From positions 2,819,001-2,883,000 of the forward strand of contig JAITYX010000021.1 of the NCBI GenBank assembly GCA_021018815.1: a DNA stretch of 64,000 bases. The letters are read 5' to 3'. Shown here piece after piece: positions 36,906 to 50,183 of this stretch (position 1 is its first letter; each line of letters starts with the position of its first letter). Source of the DNA: Talinum fruticosum. Taxonomy: Eukaryota; Streptophyta; Magnoliopsida; Caryophyllales; Talinaceae. The translations under genes were made by a program, and so were the position numbers. Below the pieces are notes generated by a model. It was not told where the DNA came from and did no database searches. It saw only the letters and a list, made by a program, of their open reading frames with translations.

Positions 36906-37916
36906 CTAACACTGTTTTCTTTTTAGTTCATATTTCTGTTCTCTGATTGGGTATTGGGCTGTTGTCATGGATTGCCTTTCAACTGTTGTAAGATTACATT
37001 TGCATATCATCATATAAGTACGTTTCCCACCTGATATTTCTAGATAACTGTCATGTAGTCATAAATAAAAATATGAGATTCTCTCCTCTGGATTAGATTA
37101 ACCGTATGTTACTTGGGACTCTTCATTTCATTTCAAGTTTGTATTGTATACTTGACAATTTAACAGGTATATGGATTCTTGAAAGTCTATATTAAACCAA
37201 AAAAATGCATAAGTAGCTTTAAAAATGGCAAGTCAAACACTTTGACACCTATCTCTGTTGGATATTCCGATTGACATGCCAGACCTGAAGTCAACCAAAT
37301 TACATTGGTAAACGTTCACTATTTGACCTTGATATTAGCATGATGGGGCTCATTTCTCCGTTCTTGGATATGTTTTTCTATAAATTTAATGTCCAATAAT
37401 TTCTGAAGCCAACTTCAAAACATAATTTTTCTTTAACTAGGGAAACATTATTATGTTTTACAAACCTTTCCTGAAGTTAGAAAATTTTGCTTGTAACTTT
37501 TGGGGATAGAAATGAATATGTATAAATTAAGGGAGAGAGTACATATAGGACATAGTGACATCTTCATCTCAAATGAAGAAAAGCAAAACTTAGCTATATA
37601 GCCTTTTCATTCCATTCCTTGGGTATTTTAGCAAAGACCCATAGCAACAGACTTATTCCTCACTGAGTGATAGGTTGCCTCTATTTTTGAAATTCCTTTT
37701 ACTTCTCTTAATCCAATAGCTCATATGGTTTTGTCTTGTGATCATATAGAATCTTTTTTCTCAAACTTTTACAATATATGGTAATCAACCAACTTGGAAA
37801 AATGTTTCTAACAAGGTTTAGTTCTATAGATACTCCACTTATTTTAGAACAATGATTCTTCGGAGATTGGTTCCAATGAGAACCACTTCAAAGCATACAT
37901 GGTTCATGGTTCATGG

Positions 37917-37995
37917 TTCCGTTTAAGATCCATCTCGCAAACCGATAATTATCGATACGTGGGGGAAAAGGCCTTGTCATTTACTCGATCATTGT
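37917..37995 (+). repeat. About 80-bp direct repeat, copy R1
   Basis: TTCCGTTTAAGATCCATC, GCAAACCGATAATTATC, TACGTGGGGGAAAAGGCCTT and GTCATTTACT are shared with 38761-38840. A partial third copy lies at 38081-38122. Confidence 0.9.
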
Positions 37996-38026
37996 GGATG
38001 ATGATTATCTGCAAACCGCAAAAAGG

Positions 38027-38082
38027 CATGGTTCATGGTTCATGGTTCATGGTTCATGGTTCATGGTTCATGGTTCATGGTT
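38027..38082 (+). repeat. Eight tandem CATGGTT heptamers
   Basis: Exactly eight 7-bp units, with a shorter run of the same unit at 37897-37918. The run continues directly into the partial repeat at 38081. Because the period is 7, it is open in all frames over a short distance; the resulting MVHGSWF peptide repeat is not a gene. Confidence 0.95.
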
Positions 38083-38132
38083 CCGTTTAAGATCCATCTC
38101 GCAAACCGCAAACCGATAATTATCTCGCAAAC

Positions 38133-38760
38133 CGTTTCCGGAGAAATCTGAGTTGATGATGTGGATGATGATTCGGAGAGAGGAAGGATTTACCGCTTCC
38201 GGTTCCGAGGACGTGGCACGATCGATCCGAGTCCGAGTGACGACCGCTTGAACCCGCAAAAGGCGAAGCCCCGGGTGGTGGATCCCGGGAACGCCCTCCG
38301 ACGCTCAAGTTAGTAGTGAACTAAGTTGAATTGATCGAGGAGATCTTCCTCGATATGCGTGAGGGGATTCCTTGGGAGTCGAGAAGTTTTCCAAAGATGG
38401 AAGTTCTCGGGGATGAATGTGTGCCGATGAACACCGATGAACGTTATGAACGTAAGTGGGAATTGAGAGCTTAGAAGCTTGAGTGATTATCCTTGAATGA
38501 GATATCTTGCCCAAATGAACATAAAAGCATAACATGCCTTGGGATGTGTGAAAAGGGGAGTATTTATAGGAGATTTTAAAGGGGTAAAATGGTACTTTTA
38601 CCGTGGTTTAGGGAAACCCTAGCCCTAGTGGGCTTTGGGGCTTTTACCTGGCCCGTTAAGGATCGTCTGGGGCCGGTTCCACCCTGGTCCAATTGATTAG
38701 GCCCAGTCGGCCGGTGACGTGTCGGTTGAGCTGGAACTACCCGAGAAATACCCGAATCAG
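38133..38760. mobile_element. LTR-like or non-autonomous transposon fragment
   Basis: A GC-richer block between the partial repeat and copy R3. It has GATCCCGGGAACGCCCTCCG then ACGCTCAAGTTAGTAGTGA, and later GGGAGTATTTATAGGAGATT. These phrases occur in plant non-autonomous LTR or Mutator-like elements as far as I recall. I found no TG...CA ends and no ORF, so class and borders are uncertain. Confidence 0.5.
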
Positions 38761-38840
38761 TTCCGTTTAAGATCCATCCGCAAACCGATAATTATCAGTA
38801 CGTGGGGGAAAAGGCCTTGTCATTTACTGATCATTATTGA
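38761..38840 (+). repeat. About 80-bp direct repeat, copy R3
   Basis: Matches 37917-37995 with three small differences: R1 has a TC insertion in CATCTCGCAA, GAT for AGT before ACGTGG, and an extra C in ACTCGATC. With R1 it brackets the LTR-like fragment and minisatellite. Confidence 0.85.
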
Positions 38841-41800
38841 TGGTTGCTTCATTCTTCCAATAGAATACTTTACCAAGTTCTGTGGGATGATTTAGAACTG
38901 TATAGTTGGTTGTTGGCTTACCCTTTTTAGCACATGCCTTCTTTCGAACAGCAAAAGGTTTTGTTTTCCCCTTTTTCCTTTTTGACTAAATTGGTATCTT
39001 ATTGGTTAAAAACACGTACAGGAAGTCTTTTAGCTATTTGGGAATCAATTATGAGAAAGTAATATTACTAAGATATAAACATAAACATAGGCCGTGTGGA
39101 TCCCATGCATATCATTTTCCGTGGAGGCAAACTATGCTTACAGTCCGTGTTAGTTTATCACCCCTGTGATTGGTTTACATTCTAAAGAAGCATAAACAGG
39201 AAAGATGGAGGAAAAGGAAATCTGAAAAGCCAAATGGCCGTTTCCCTGGAATCTGTTGTCCTCGAGCCCTCAAAACAGGAAGAACCATGGTTCCCATCCT
39301 TGTCTCCAGAAAGAAGCTATAAATTCGAGGTTGATGGATTTAAAATAAAGGGGGATTTCCTTTTGGCTTGCTCTGTAGACTTTCCATCCAAACTTCCCTG
39401 TCGTGATTATTTTTTTCCCTCTGTTTTGACTTTTTAACTCCCTTCTCCAGTTTGTGCCCAACAATTTCATGTACCCAAGCATCCCTTGTTAGTCGGATGC
39501 TCTATTTCATCTTGAGTGCTTATGTTGGACACCCATTACATTTTGACTTGCACATGAATACTTGGCATTTCATTCTTATCAGGAAATGTGCAAAATTTCC
39601 ATAGAAATGGGCGAAACCCTGTGTTACTTGCACTTTTCATTTTACACTACTATGTCTGTGTATGTGTTGGATATGGAACACTTGGACATGATATGGAAAA
39701 TGGGGACTTCAAATTAGATTAAAAACACACGAAGTTCCATGAAAACGACTGAGAAATACTTAGTTGTGTATCTCCATTTGACCCTTGTACTCGATTCCAA
39801 GTAACATAGGTAAGGTGTGAGGCCTACTCTTGCTTATTAGATCTTAATATGTTCTTTAGAACATGTACCCATTTGTCAACTTACAACAACATTTAAATGA
39901 CAAAATAAGCACCTTGAACATCTAAGTTGAAGTTAACCCAATAATTGAGGTGTGGATCAAGCTAGTGAAAATATCTAGTTGAGTATGGCCTGTGAGCCTA
40001 CAAGTAGAGCAATCAGCCACTGGTTTGGTTCTTGATCAAATGTTTTATTTACCTAATACTGTTGAGAAAAAGTTTCCATTATGTAGTCCTTAACCTGAAA
40101 ACATATTTACATTTCTACTGTTTATACTACAGCATTTTAACTCACTCATAAATAAACTGTGATCTCATGTTATTATTATAATGCCAAAATTACAATCTTT
40201 TGCAAGATTTGAATCTTTACCACCATGATAAACCTAAAATTTTTTGAAAGACCAATATTTCTTTGATAGGTATATGTTATTCCTTAGGTAGCTTTCTGTT
40301 AGTCATTTCAATCTAAGCGAAGTACTACATTGAAGACTTCATGCCGAACTCTTCTGTGTTAGGACCTAAGCCTAAATGGGTAATTCCTAAAATATGAGCA
40401 CTGTCACTGAATAAGACAAAATGGGAAAACACATTAATTACTGACCCTTGAGCTGTTTTTTTATAACGTAGGGTTCTATACCTATTTAAATGAAACAATA
40501 CAATTTTTCCTCAGCTATTAGAAAAATAAAGAAAGAGAAAAAGACAATTATTAGAATATCAACAGAGTTACAGAAACAAAAGGGATGCTGTCAGAAAGGA
40601 AGAAAACTATGGAAGTTTGACTTGGGGAAATGTTTCCATCAATAAACAACAGTTTGGAAGAATCTTGAGTCAGCTGTTGTCTGTGTTGCCTTTCTCTGTG
40701 CATTTCTTTTCTTTTTCCTTTATATGTTCTGAAAAACATTTCTTTTTGATTGAGACATATAATTGTTGGGGGAGATGGATTTGGAGGAACATGTTATGGC
40801 ATTACAATATTTAGTAAAGATAATGTTATAAAATCTGTCATATTTTATATGGCCCATGAACTCAGCACTAACACCTGCCTCCCACGTGAAAAATCCAAGG
40901 ATTTCTGATCCAGCAACCTCTTCTACTGTAGCAAATTCCAACTTCTCCTATCACACTTAAGAAAGCTGCTCAAAATATCTTATAAAATACTTTTTGTATT
41001 TTGCAGCAGTGATTTCTGCTTCTAGTGTTCTGGACTGTTCAGAAATTTGATTCTCAAAAGATTCAGAACGCTAGGATCCTACTAAAAACTATGCAGTTAT
41101 TGAACTCTTTTTTTTTTGGGTAGGGGGCGGGAGGGGGTTGGGTTTTTTAAATTTCATGTTTCTATAGAATCATAATTAAAGATATGAAAACTAGATGTGG
41201 CTGAATCCAAGTAGTACTGCTCCACATTAGACTAGTTCTATGAAATTTTCTATCTTTCCTTAGATCTTTAAATTGGCTGGATAATAGAAAACATATTTAT
41301 GAATGAGAATATTTTACTCTCTTGAAAATTAATTTGCATTAATGACATTCCGACATTGATCAGAAAAACATAGTGTACATGTGAGAATTTATTTACGTAG
41401 GGTGTTGGTGATGGCTATCGCCAGTCCTCACTTACCACATTGCAGCCATTATTTTATTTTCATGTCACATGCTAGTCTCTGCTTGCCTTCGTAGTTCGTA
41501 GGTTCTGAATTTATGATAACCTTTTATTTCTCTGATTTCTGAATTGGTGCACATCACTAGTATGTACAAAATACTATTTTCTTGAAGCAATTTGGATTTG
41601 TTTGTCCAACTCTGTATGCTGCTTGTTCACAGTTGGTCCCCCTCCCCCTCTTCTGTGTGCTATGAAGTATGAATTGACGTTGAATGGTCCAATGCATAGT
41701 GTCTCTTGATGAAAAGGTGGACAGTGTTGCATTTAGTTGCCTTGTCATCAGGGAAAAAGGAAAAGTCACGAGAAGATTTATGTTAAAAGGTGAAGTGATT

Positions 41801-42013
41801 GCAAGGGGTCTAGTGTGTTTTGGTTATGTATATGGAAAGTTTGTCCAGAGAATCATCAAGGATAGGAAGAGATATAGCTTTGCCCTGCTGGTTTCATTCA
41901 AATTCTTCATTTCAACACTAGTATATGTGTCAAGTTTTCACTCCAACTTGGGTAGAACTCCTAACCCTCTTTATAAAATATATAACACATTGAATTTTCA
42001 GAATATGCCCAAG

Positions 42014-43255
42014 TAGACCTGGCAAAACCGACCCGACCCGAAAACTCGACCCGAACCCGCCCGAAAGTTTTGGGTATTGGACACGATTTTCTCGACCCGA
42101 ACCCGAAAAAACCGAACCCGAAAACCCGCAAATTAGCGGGTCAAACCCGACTCGAACCCGTTTGACCCGTTGGGTCAAGGCAATAAAAACAACCATTTTA
42201 GCTTTGTAGCTTGTTGATTGAATGTTTCATGCACATTATATAATTTTTCCTTCAATTTATCACTTTTTTAATAATGGTTATTTATCACATCGATTATTTA
42301 GAGAGACGTTACATATTTATTGCAATCATTTACGGACGAAGACCGATACGGTTTCATTTCTCAACTTATTCTCCATAAACAAAAGCCATTATATACAAAA
42401 ATTATGCATAGTTAATTTCAATAAAAACATATATGGATTCAAATGGTGTAATATATTAAAATACTACAAGTGTACAAGTTATACTTGTTGTATTTTTGGT
42501 AAACTGAATATACCTAGTCACATCTAATTAATATACTTTTATTTTGTAGAAATAATATTACTATAATGATTTAAAATTTTGATGTTATAATTAAAAATAA
42601 TAATTTTAGTTTATTATAAATCTCTAATTCTTATTTATTTTAAACTGTGTTGACTCTGTACCTAAACCATAACTCCTAAGGTAGGCAATAAGCCAAACTA
42701 AAACAAAGTCAAATTTTTCTAGTGAATAAAATGGATCGATTAAGCCTACCCAAGTCAAAACTTTCTCGATTTGTTTTAAAATGCATTAAACATGCATATA
42801 AACCTCGTTAGTATAATATAAACTGTGAAATAAACATCGTAACCTTAAACTAATAATTACAGAACAAGTCATTATTATTCAACCCATTATTAACCCAATC
42901 TTTCGTTGGCCTTATTTAAACGCGTCAAGCAGCCAACCCGCTCGGTTCAACGGGACCTTACACAAATATCATAATGAAATTTTTGAATATTCCTTTTAGA
43001 AAATACAAATACTATACTTTTTCGTCGAATTATTGGCAATTTTAAGCAAAAATTATGCTTAATATTTATAATTAAAAAAGAAAAACAACTGATAAAAAGG
43101 CGGTCTTAACCCGTTGGGTCGACCCGAAACCCGTATAACCCGATATACGACCGCCCGTATTTTACCCGAACCCGGAATACACCCGACCCATATTTTACCC
43201 GAACCCAAATACACTCGACCCATATTTAACCCGCCCGCCCGAATTGACAGGTCTA
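42014..43255. mobile_element. Complete non-autonomous hAT element
   Basis: 1242 bp flanked by a perfect 8-bp duplication TGCCCAAG (42006-42013 and 43256-43263). The ends are TAGACCTGGCAA and, reversed, TAGACCTGTCAA, 11 of 12 identical. Both subterminal regions (about 42030-42175 and 43110-43240) are packed with GACCCG, AACCCG and CCCGA repeats in the same orientation, while the middle is AT-rich and lacks a transposase. The 8-bp duplication and end sequence define hAT. The borders are exact. Confidence 0.9.
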
Positions 43256-43263
43256 TGCCCAAG

Positions 43264-44348
43264 TTTGGTCCTATACGGACTCCAACATTGGTATTCTTGA
43301 GTCTTACCCTGTCAATGTCAAGTGTCAACTGAGGTCATGCAACAAATGGCAAAAATCTCCATCTATGAGACTACATGAGATGTAAATTCCCAGCCTCAAT
43401 TTGATTCACACCAAAGCCTGCTACATGAAGGTTACCAAAGGTTAATTGAACCTTTTCCCAAACACCCCCCACCCACCCAAACAATAAAAAAAGACAACAA
43501 AAAGTGTTCCAAAAAGGATATAAAAAGAGAAAGGAAGAAATAGTTAATTGATTTTGCTGCATGTCCCTCATTTTAGTGTTGATTCTATCAATTTGCCCTT
43601 GCTTTCAAACACATCTTATTCTATATCTTTCCATAATCCCCTTTTTCTTTATGTTGAGTATGACAAGTGAAAGCTAATCTTGTTTTTTGGACGTTTTCAT
43701 TCACCTATGCCCTAGCATAAGCAAGAAAATAAACAAAAAGAAAAGGTGAAGAGGGGAAAAAAGGCCTCCTTGTTTTAATTCTCAATGTTGCTGTCTTCTT
43801 CTCATGTAGACTGAGATAACTGGAGCTTCTTTGGCTAGCCCACTTTGTTTTAGTCTAGCTACAACAGGCTTTTTATGTTCTACCGTCCTCACTGCATGAC
43901 AAAGAATTGTTACAATCATTACATCTGAGTCTGTGTAGGCTTGCTTCTGAAACTGACAAATTAAATGGTGATCATGATCAGTATACTATATACTGCATGC
44001 TTGTGTTTGAGGGCAGGTATCTCCATATACATCGCATTAAGCGTGTGCATGTCTTGTACTTTCTCATGGCTTACACCATCACATGCACCTTTGTTAAAGC
44101 CCTAGTGTAGATAGGAATGCCTACACCTAGGCACAGGAAATAATTTGTGGGTTTCTGTTAGCTTTGTAGTTCCTCTATTTCCTTTTTTTTTTGAAGGGGG
44201 AGGGGGAGTTGTTCGGTGGAGAACGAATTGCGATGATTGAGACTGTGGTGAAACTATCTCATATGTGAATTTGCGTTAGAAAAAATAAAACTTAATGGAG
44301 ACAGGGGAGGAATATTTATGCAGTCACTCACGCATTAAAGGAAAAGAG
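43264..44348. other. Spacer before the LBD gene
   Basis: Non-coding; probably contains the LBD 3' UTR next to 44348. I see no repeat that I can classify. Confidence 0.4.
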
Positions 44349-45313
44349 CTACAGCATGGAAACTAATGTATTATTGAAACTAGGATTATGAAACCATGTC
44401 ATGCCCAAAGAAAGACTCCCTTTGAAAGAGTCTTGGATTACATGGTGGTCACTAGAGGTTGGGAAATTGAGGTACTGGTGGTGAGAGAGATTGTTCTGAA
44501 GGAGGAAAGACTTGTCATCTGGGACCTCAAAACTGTGCTGTGGGGTCGCCACGTTGCTGCTTGGCTCTTGCTGCTGCATTTGGATGCACAGTATCTCTGC
44601 TTGGGCCACTGCTAGTTGCATTTGCAGCTGTGAAACTTGGTTTTGCAGGTATGAAATGGCCCCCACACATCCGTAAACCGGGTCCCTCATCCTTGCATTT
44701 GCTTCATACACTAGGCTGCTGACTGCATCTGCTCTTTGATGCACTGGAAGCTCCTGTAGGGATTCAAGTCCAATGGGTTCTTAGTTAATACAGTGAAAAC
44801 TTGACAATACAACTATATATATACTTGGAAATACGCAACAGGAAATTGTATGCAAATATGAAGATTTCATGTTCTACTTAAGTTTGCTTTGTTTAGGTCA
44901 TTAGTTCTACAACCTACAAAAGTATTTCAAGTGGAAACCTCATATTACATAAGAAGGTAGCATGTTTACTTTTAAGGTGTTCTACTCCTATGATTATGCT
45001 AGTTAGTTCTATGACATGATGAGAGTATTTCGGCATGAATTTGCACATGCAATGATAGAAACTTAAAAATACTCGATGAGGTATTGTAAGAAGATACGAA
45101 TGGTTTAGAACTTTAAGTTTCTACTGTTATGTTAGCTTTGATTTTACTCACCTGTAACATTTTGCTGACATTGCTAGCTCCAAATACTTTGTGGACGATG
45201 GCAAACTTGTGGGGATCATCGGAAGGAAAGTAGGGAGCAAAAATGCAGTCCTTGGCACATCGACGACGGAGCAACTTGCAAGAAGCACAAGGTGAAGTTC
45301 CATTCCCACCCAT
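44349..45313 (-). CDS. LOB-domain (LBD/AS2-like) transcription factor, class I
   Basis: Plant-specific nuclear DNA-binding factor controlling organ boundaries or meristem and vascular development; the closest group is probably LBD1/LBD11/LBD12 by motif recall. Two exons, 45152-45313 and 44349-44753, join in phase 0 to 188 residues, a normal size. The C-block is CASCKLLRRRCAKDC (CX2CX6CX3C). The GAS block contains FGASNVSKMLQ at the end of exon 1, and exon 2 opens with ELPVHQRADAVSSLVYEANA. The leucine-zipper-like coil follows in DPVYGCVGAISYLQNQVSQL. The intron falls directly after LQ, the usual place in this family. The C-terminal half is Gln/Ser-rich and variable. The start MGGNGTSPCASC is typical of the class. 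Confidence 0.95.
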
Positions 45314-47044
45314 TTCAGGAGTATAAGATGTAGATGTGAAGCAGCAAACCAGACAGGGAGGAGCTGAGTTATACTGAAATTAACTAAATAAGCCTATAGC
45401 TTGGAGAAAAATGAGGAAGGAGCTTGGTTATTTATAATGCCAATGTTTGTGTGAACCTAATTCGTGCACTTAATATAATAACAAGGGGAAAGTTCTTTCA
45501 TTAAAAAATAATTAAACATGTATTATATTGTATTGGGTCTGAAATGAGGAGTCGCTATATCATGGGGGTTTTAGAAGGGGTCAAAAACACGAAATCATTT
45601 GGCATTTTGTTGGCGCATAAAACAATGGGCACTTCACCCCATTTACCTTCTTTGATCAACTCTAATAAGTTGGCCACTTTTAATCATATCAGAGTATACA
45701 CAACATATGGCTCGTGTACATATATATAAGTAGATACATAAATACTATTTTTAAAAATAATATTTATATTTGTATTTTGAAATTACTGTTTTTATTCGCA
45801 GAAGTGTTGGCAAAAGTAAAGCTGCCTATATTTGGTTACATTTTCACTCATTTTATGCATAACATTATGCTTAATGATATGCAAAACATTATCGAAACTC
45901 TAAATTGTTATATGATTCCCATTTTTATTGTCACACTAGCAAGACCCCTTAAAAAATAACATAAATTAATTAATAATCAATTATGAATGAATTTTAACTA
46001 CTTAACTATAAAGTCTTTAATAACACCTTCCCTCGGAGCCAAAAGAAAAAAAAGGAAACAGTGTAGCTGGTAGATGCACAAACCTGGTGGAATGGACATC
46101 TTCCTACCCAAAGATTTTCCCTCTCTTATGTCTAATTTCTAATGACTTTCTAGATTCGTGCAAAGTTTTGTTCATATTTATGTTGGCAACACAACTGCCC
46201 CCTTAACATGGTCGACTGCTTGTTAACTTATTCAGTATAAAATACAATGTCGACTGTTTTGAATTCTCTAATTTACAATACTTTTTGAAACTATCAATTT
46301 TAAGTTTTTTTTTTCCATTGCATTCGTAATTTTATTGAAGTTGAGTAAAGAAAGAAAATTTCAGCATACTATAAAATAGACGGTAGATATTAACCAGTTG
46401 AATTGACAGGCTAAGGATTTTAGAAGTTTGAGTATGTTTAGAAGTAAAGTCTCATTGAATTCATATAATTTATAAAAAGATATATGAAATAGAATTAAAG
46501 ATTATTGCTATGATGAGTTGAAATCACGCTATGTTATTTTAATCTAAATATAAATTTAATGGACTATTCAAATAAAATTGCCTAAGGGAAGAATTATCGA
46601 GTCAAGCACATAATATAGAGGCGCATGTATAAAAATCTACGAGTGCTATCAAATTTAAACAAGTATGTTTATAAAAAACAAAAAACAAGTATGAATTTGT
46701 TGTCCCTAAGGATCGCCAATGGAAATGTTCACTTAGAAATTCAATCAAGTAGTTTGTCGAAATAAAGAGAAGAAAAAACTCTCAACTTCAAAAAAATAGT
46801 TTTCATTAAAAAAAGTAGTAAAGAAACTAAAACACGAAGAGCGGAGGAAGAAGACCAGGGTTTACGTTTGACTGGCGTCAAAGCTTGTGATTGGTTGGAA
46901 GACCTCTAATAGGGGGCCCACACTTGCATCCTTGACTGATTTCATTTAGAGATTAGAGGCTTAGAGCTGCGCTAAAATCTTGATTAACTTAATGGCGCCC
47001 CCTAATTAACCCTAAAACCTTGTTTAACTGGGGGAGGTGGCTCA

Positions 47045-47075
47045 ACGTGAATGTTTGTTAGACAGACATTCACGT
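47045..47075. repeat. Perfect 10-bp stem hairpin
   Basis: Arms 47045-47054 (ACGTGAATGT) and 47066-47075 (ACATTCACGT) are exact complements around an 11-base loop. The outer bases include ACGTGA, so the arms present two opposed G-box-like half sites. Confidence 0.85.
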
Positions 47076-48464
47076 GAAGGCTCCACAAATTGCATTCCTC
47101 TCTCCCCAAAACTACTTCCACTTGAGCCCCAAATTTAATAATGAATAATAGAATGAGGATTTGGATTATCAAATGTTTAATTTATAATCCACTTTTTAAT
47201 AACTTTTTTAAACTAAAAAGACTAATCAAATATTGATTGCTAGTATTCATTTTCTCTTTCTTGATTGGCCAAACAAGAAAAAAAAAACACAAAATGTATT
47301 CTCTCATAAAATGATTTTTCTTTTTCTTTTTAAATAGGTGTTCACGGAATTGAGTGAGAAATCAAACTAATCAATAAGGACTCGTGAATTAACTTGGCAA
47401 AATATTAAAAAAATCAGCTTAAAATAAGCTTAATCAAGCTCAAGCTTAACCTCCAGGTACATCCAAATGAGCTATATATGATTTCACTATAAAATTTAAG
47501 TAACGCAGGCACTTAACATGCATTCGGTATGACCTCCAAAATTGAATCACGACATTGGATAAGTAATATAATACACAAACACAATCTATGGGGAATCGAA
47601 CTCCAATCTTTTTATAGAAATCAGTCATCATACTAATCCAATGGACAAATTATGTCTTTTAATCAGCGACTATAAATGTACTTCACCCTTAAATCACCCA
47701 TTTCTCCCTTGTGAACCTAAATGTAAAGCCACAAACTGTTATAGAGGTTCTCATTATACCATTCCTATTCTCTCCTACTTTTATCTTTCTTACCTCTCAT
47801 TTTCTATTCTCTTGTACTTACCTTGTCGTAACACTCATATTGGAAACTAAATGGCTTTTACGCTGCACTCCTATTCTGTTTAACTGTAAACTACACGATA
47901 TTATAATACAACCGTAAAAAGTTATAATAAATTATAAAACTATAAACTAAAGTTAAAAAACCCACTTTTCATTCTTATTAACTAGACGCGTGTTTGGTTG
48001 AATCTCCATGCACGCATATTGTAAAAAGAAAAACGTACCACACTGATCATAAAATATGATATATATTACTCCCAAATGTTAAGCACCCCTACATATCATT
48101 AATTATAAATTCTTTTTCCGTTTTATTTTTCTTTTGGATTAATTAAACAAATGAGAGAAATGAACATCTGACAAGTACAATTACAAACAAGGATTCTCAT
48201 CACGATGAGAGCATCTATCACAAACACATAAATTTTCTATACAATCCAATTCTACTAATATTATCCCCTAAGTATTAAACTTTTGTCTGTCACAAAATAA
48301 TATCATGATCACCCAACTTTGTGCCTGATTTAGGTGTCCAATATTATTAAAATAATTTGATCTTAAAACATGTTAATTAAATCAAAACAGAGTGTTATAT
48401 AATAGAACATTAAATTGCATGGTTTGGAAAAGACCCAAAAAAATAACTCCAATTTAAGTATTAT

Positions 48465-48610
48465 TGAGGTCATGGTTTAGTGGTCAAGATTGAAGTTCTA
48501 AGTATATTAGGTCTCACGTTCAATTTTTTCATTTCCTATTGTATTGTGCTTGTCTTTTGTGCCTTTTCTGAAAAAAATATATATTGCTTAAAAGAAAAGT
48601 TAACAAAAAA
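48465..48610 (+). mobile_element. tRNA-derived SINE-like sequence
   Basis: TGGTTTAGTGG at 48473-48483 matches the RNA polymerase III A box, and GTTCAA at 48518 matches a weak B box about 35 bases downstream, in the right order and spacing. An A-rich region follows (AAAAAGAAAAG-type to about 48610). There is no anticodon arm, so it is not a tRNA gene. Confidence 0.55.
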
Positions 48611-50142
48611 CATTGAGCCTCAACTATTTAAATTATTATTTATTAGTTGGTCATTTTTTTGTGTTTTAAACATCTCATAATATGCTTTTTTTTCTTTTGA
48701 AAAAATGATAACCTTAAAAATCCTTGTTGCTAAAAAAACAAAAGGAATCCAAGACAAAAAAAGAAAAGAAAAAGTTGGATATTCAAACTAATCTCAAAAG
48801 GATTCCCTTAATTAAGTTAATTATTGAAATGAATAAACATCCAACCATGGCATTAATGAAGCCTGACATGAGATTAAGTAGTGGGTACTTTTTATAAAAA
48901 TGAGGAAAACTCCTATTTCGAGGGACAAATTAAAATTAAAAATTAAAATTAAAATTAAAATTGGGGAGAAACCCTAGCTAGCTAAGCTCAAGCCTTATCC
49001 CCCTCTACCATATTTGTCACCACTGCATGCATTAAATGCAGCTCACATGCTTCTAAATCTTCTATTTCTTGTCTTTGCACCCAGAAAAAAACCAGCTCTT
49101 GTTTCCTAGCATTTTGTCTCTCTTAGAATTTAGAAACTTCGTGTCTCTCTTTTCTTCATATTTTATTGCCTACAAACAATTCTAGCCATACAACAAATCA
49201 ATATATAAATAGTTATTATAATTGGATCCTAAATGGGATTGTCTTATAAAAAATTATAATATTGTAATTGGGACGATTATGGTCCTATTTCATTTGATTT
49301 TACTCGATAGTTTTAAAGTTCCTTATAACTCTTTATAATTTCTTAGGTCTCATTATATCTGTTTATAACTTTTTACAATTTTTTTATAAATAACTTTACA
49401 ATTTTACGATTCCTTACAACTCCTTACAGCTCTGTATAATTTTACTTACAACTCGTTACAACTTCTTACATACAACTTCTTACAATTAAATAAAACATGA
49501 TCATATATTGTCTTAATCAACTCAAACCGCTCGCCATCCTTGACAAATGTTATGTAATCTAAAATTCTATAGAACCTTGAAATTTTTAATTTATACACCT
49601 AAACAAGTTAATTGGTGTTTTAAAAACTTTAAAATTTTAAAAACCAGACACCGCTATATTAAATTTACAAATAGAATATTAATCGTATTATAAATAGAAT
49701 ATTAATCGTATTATAATGTATTGATTGTAATACTTTGTCGAAAAAAGACTTAAAAGTTTATAAACACTTGTTTGAAGAAATGTATAATTCCAATGAAATT
49801 AAAGCATCCACGTTGAGCATAAATTTTATCCAAACCTACAGAGACCCCAAGTCTCCTATTCTAGGTTCCATGGTACTCGTGCGAGGTCTAAAATACAAGC
49901 TGTTAAATTACATGCTTCAGTCAAATTTCTACTCCATAATTAATTAAAAAATTATTAAAAAACAAAATTTCATTTTTATTCTTTTATTGGGTTTGGGGAG
50001 CTCCTCGAAGCAAAAGGTGACTGTTCCTCCATTGCATTAAATGCTTGCAAAACCCTAAGCCTGGGAATAAGAGAAAAATGAGAATCTGTACAAATTAGAA
50101 ACGATGTAGGAGTGAGGAATCGAAGGAACCCTAATTTTCTCT

Positions 50143-50145
<3 letters not shown>

Positions 50146-50179
<34 letters not shown>
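50146..50179. repeat. (CT)17 microsatellite
   Basis: Uninterrupted CT dinucleotides in non-coding spacer. Confidence 0.95.

Positions 50180-50183
<4 letters not shown>

Larger units (their letters stand above)
36906..42013. other. Spacer downstream of ENGase
   Basis: No protein gene supported. The first few hundred bases are ENGase 3' flank, shared with the pseudogene at 24441. Then come the minisatellite and direct-repeat block near 37900-38840. From 38850 to 42013 it is low-complexity AT-rich DNA with scattered T- and G-runs, for example near 41108-41150. Short ORFs here have no recognisable similarity. Confidence 0.5.

Noticed and set aside
37899..38090. MVHGSWF repeat protein
   Set aside because: Product of the CATGGTT minisatellite; no gene structure around it.
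41940..43330. Small ORFs rich in Arg/Pro or Thr/Arg
   Set aside because: They translate the GACCCG subterminal repeats of the hAT element.
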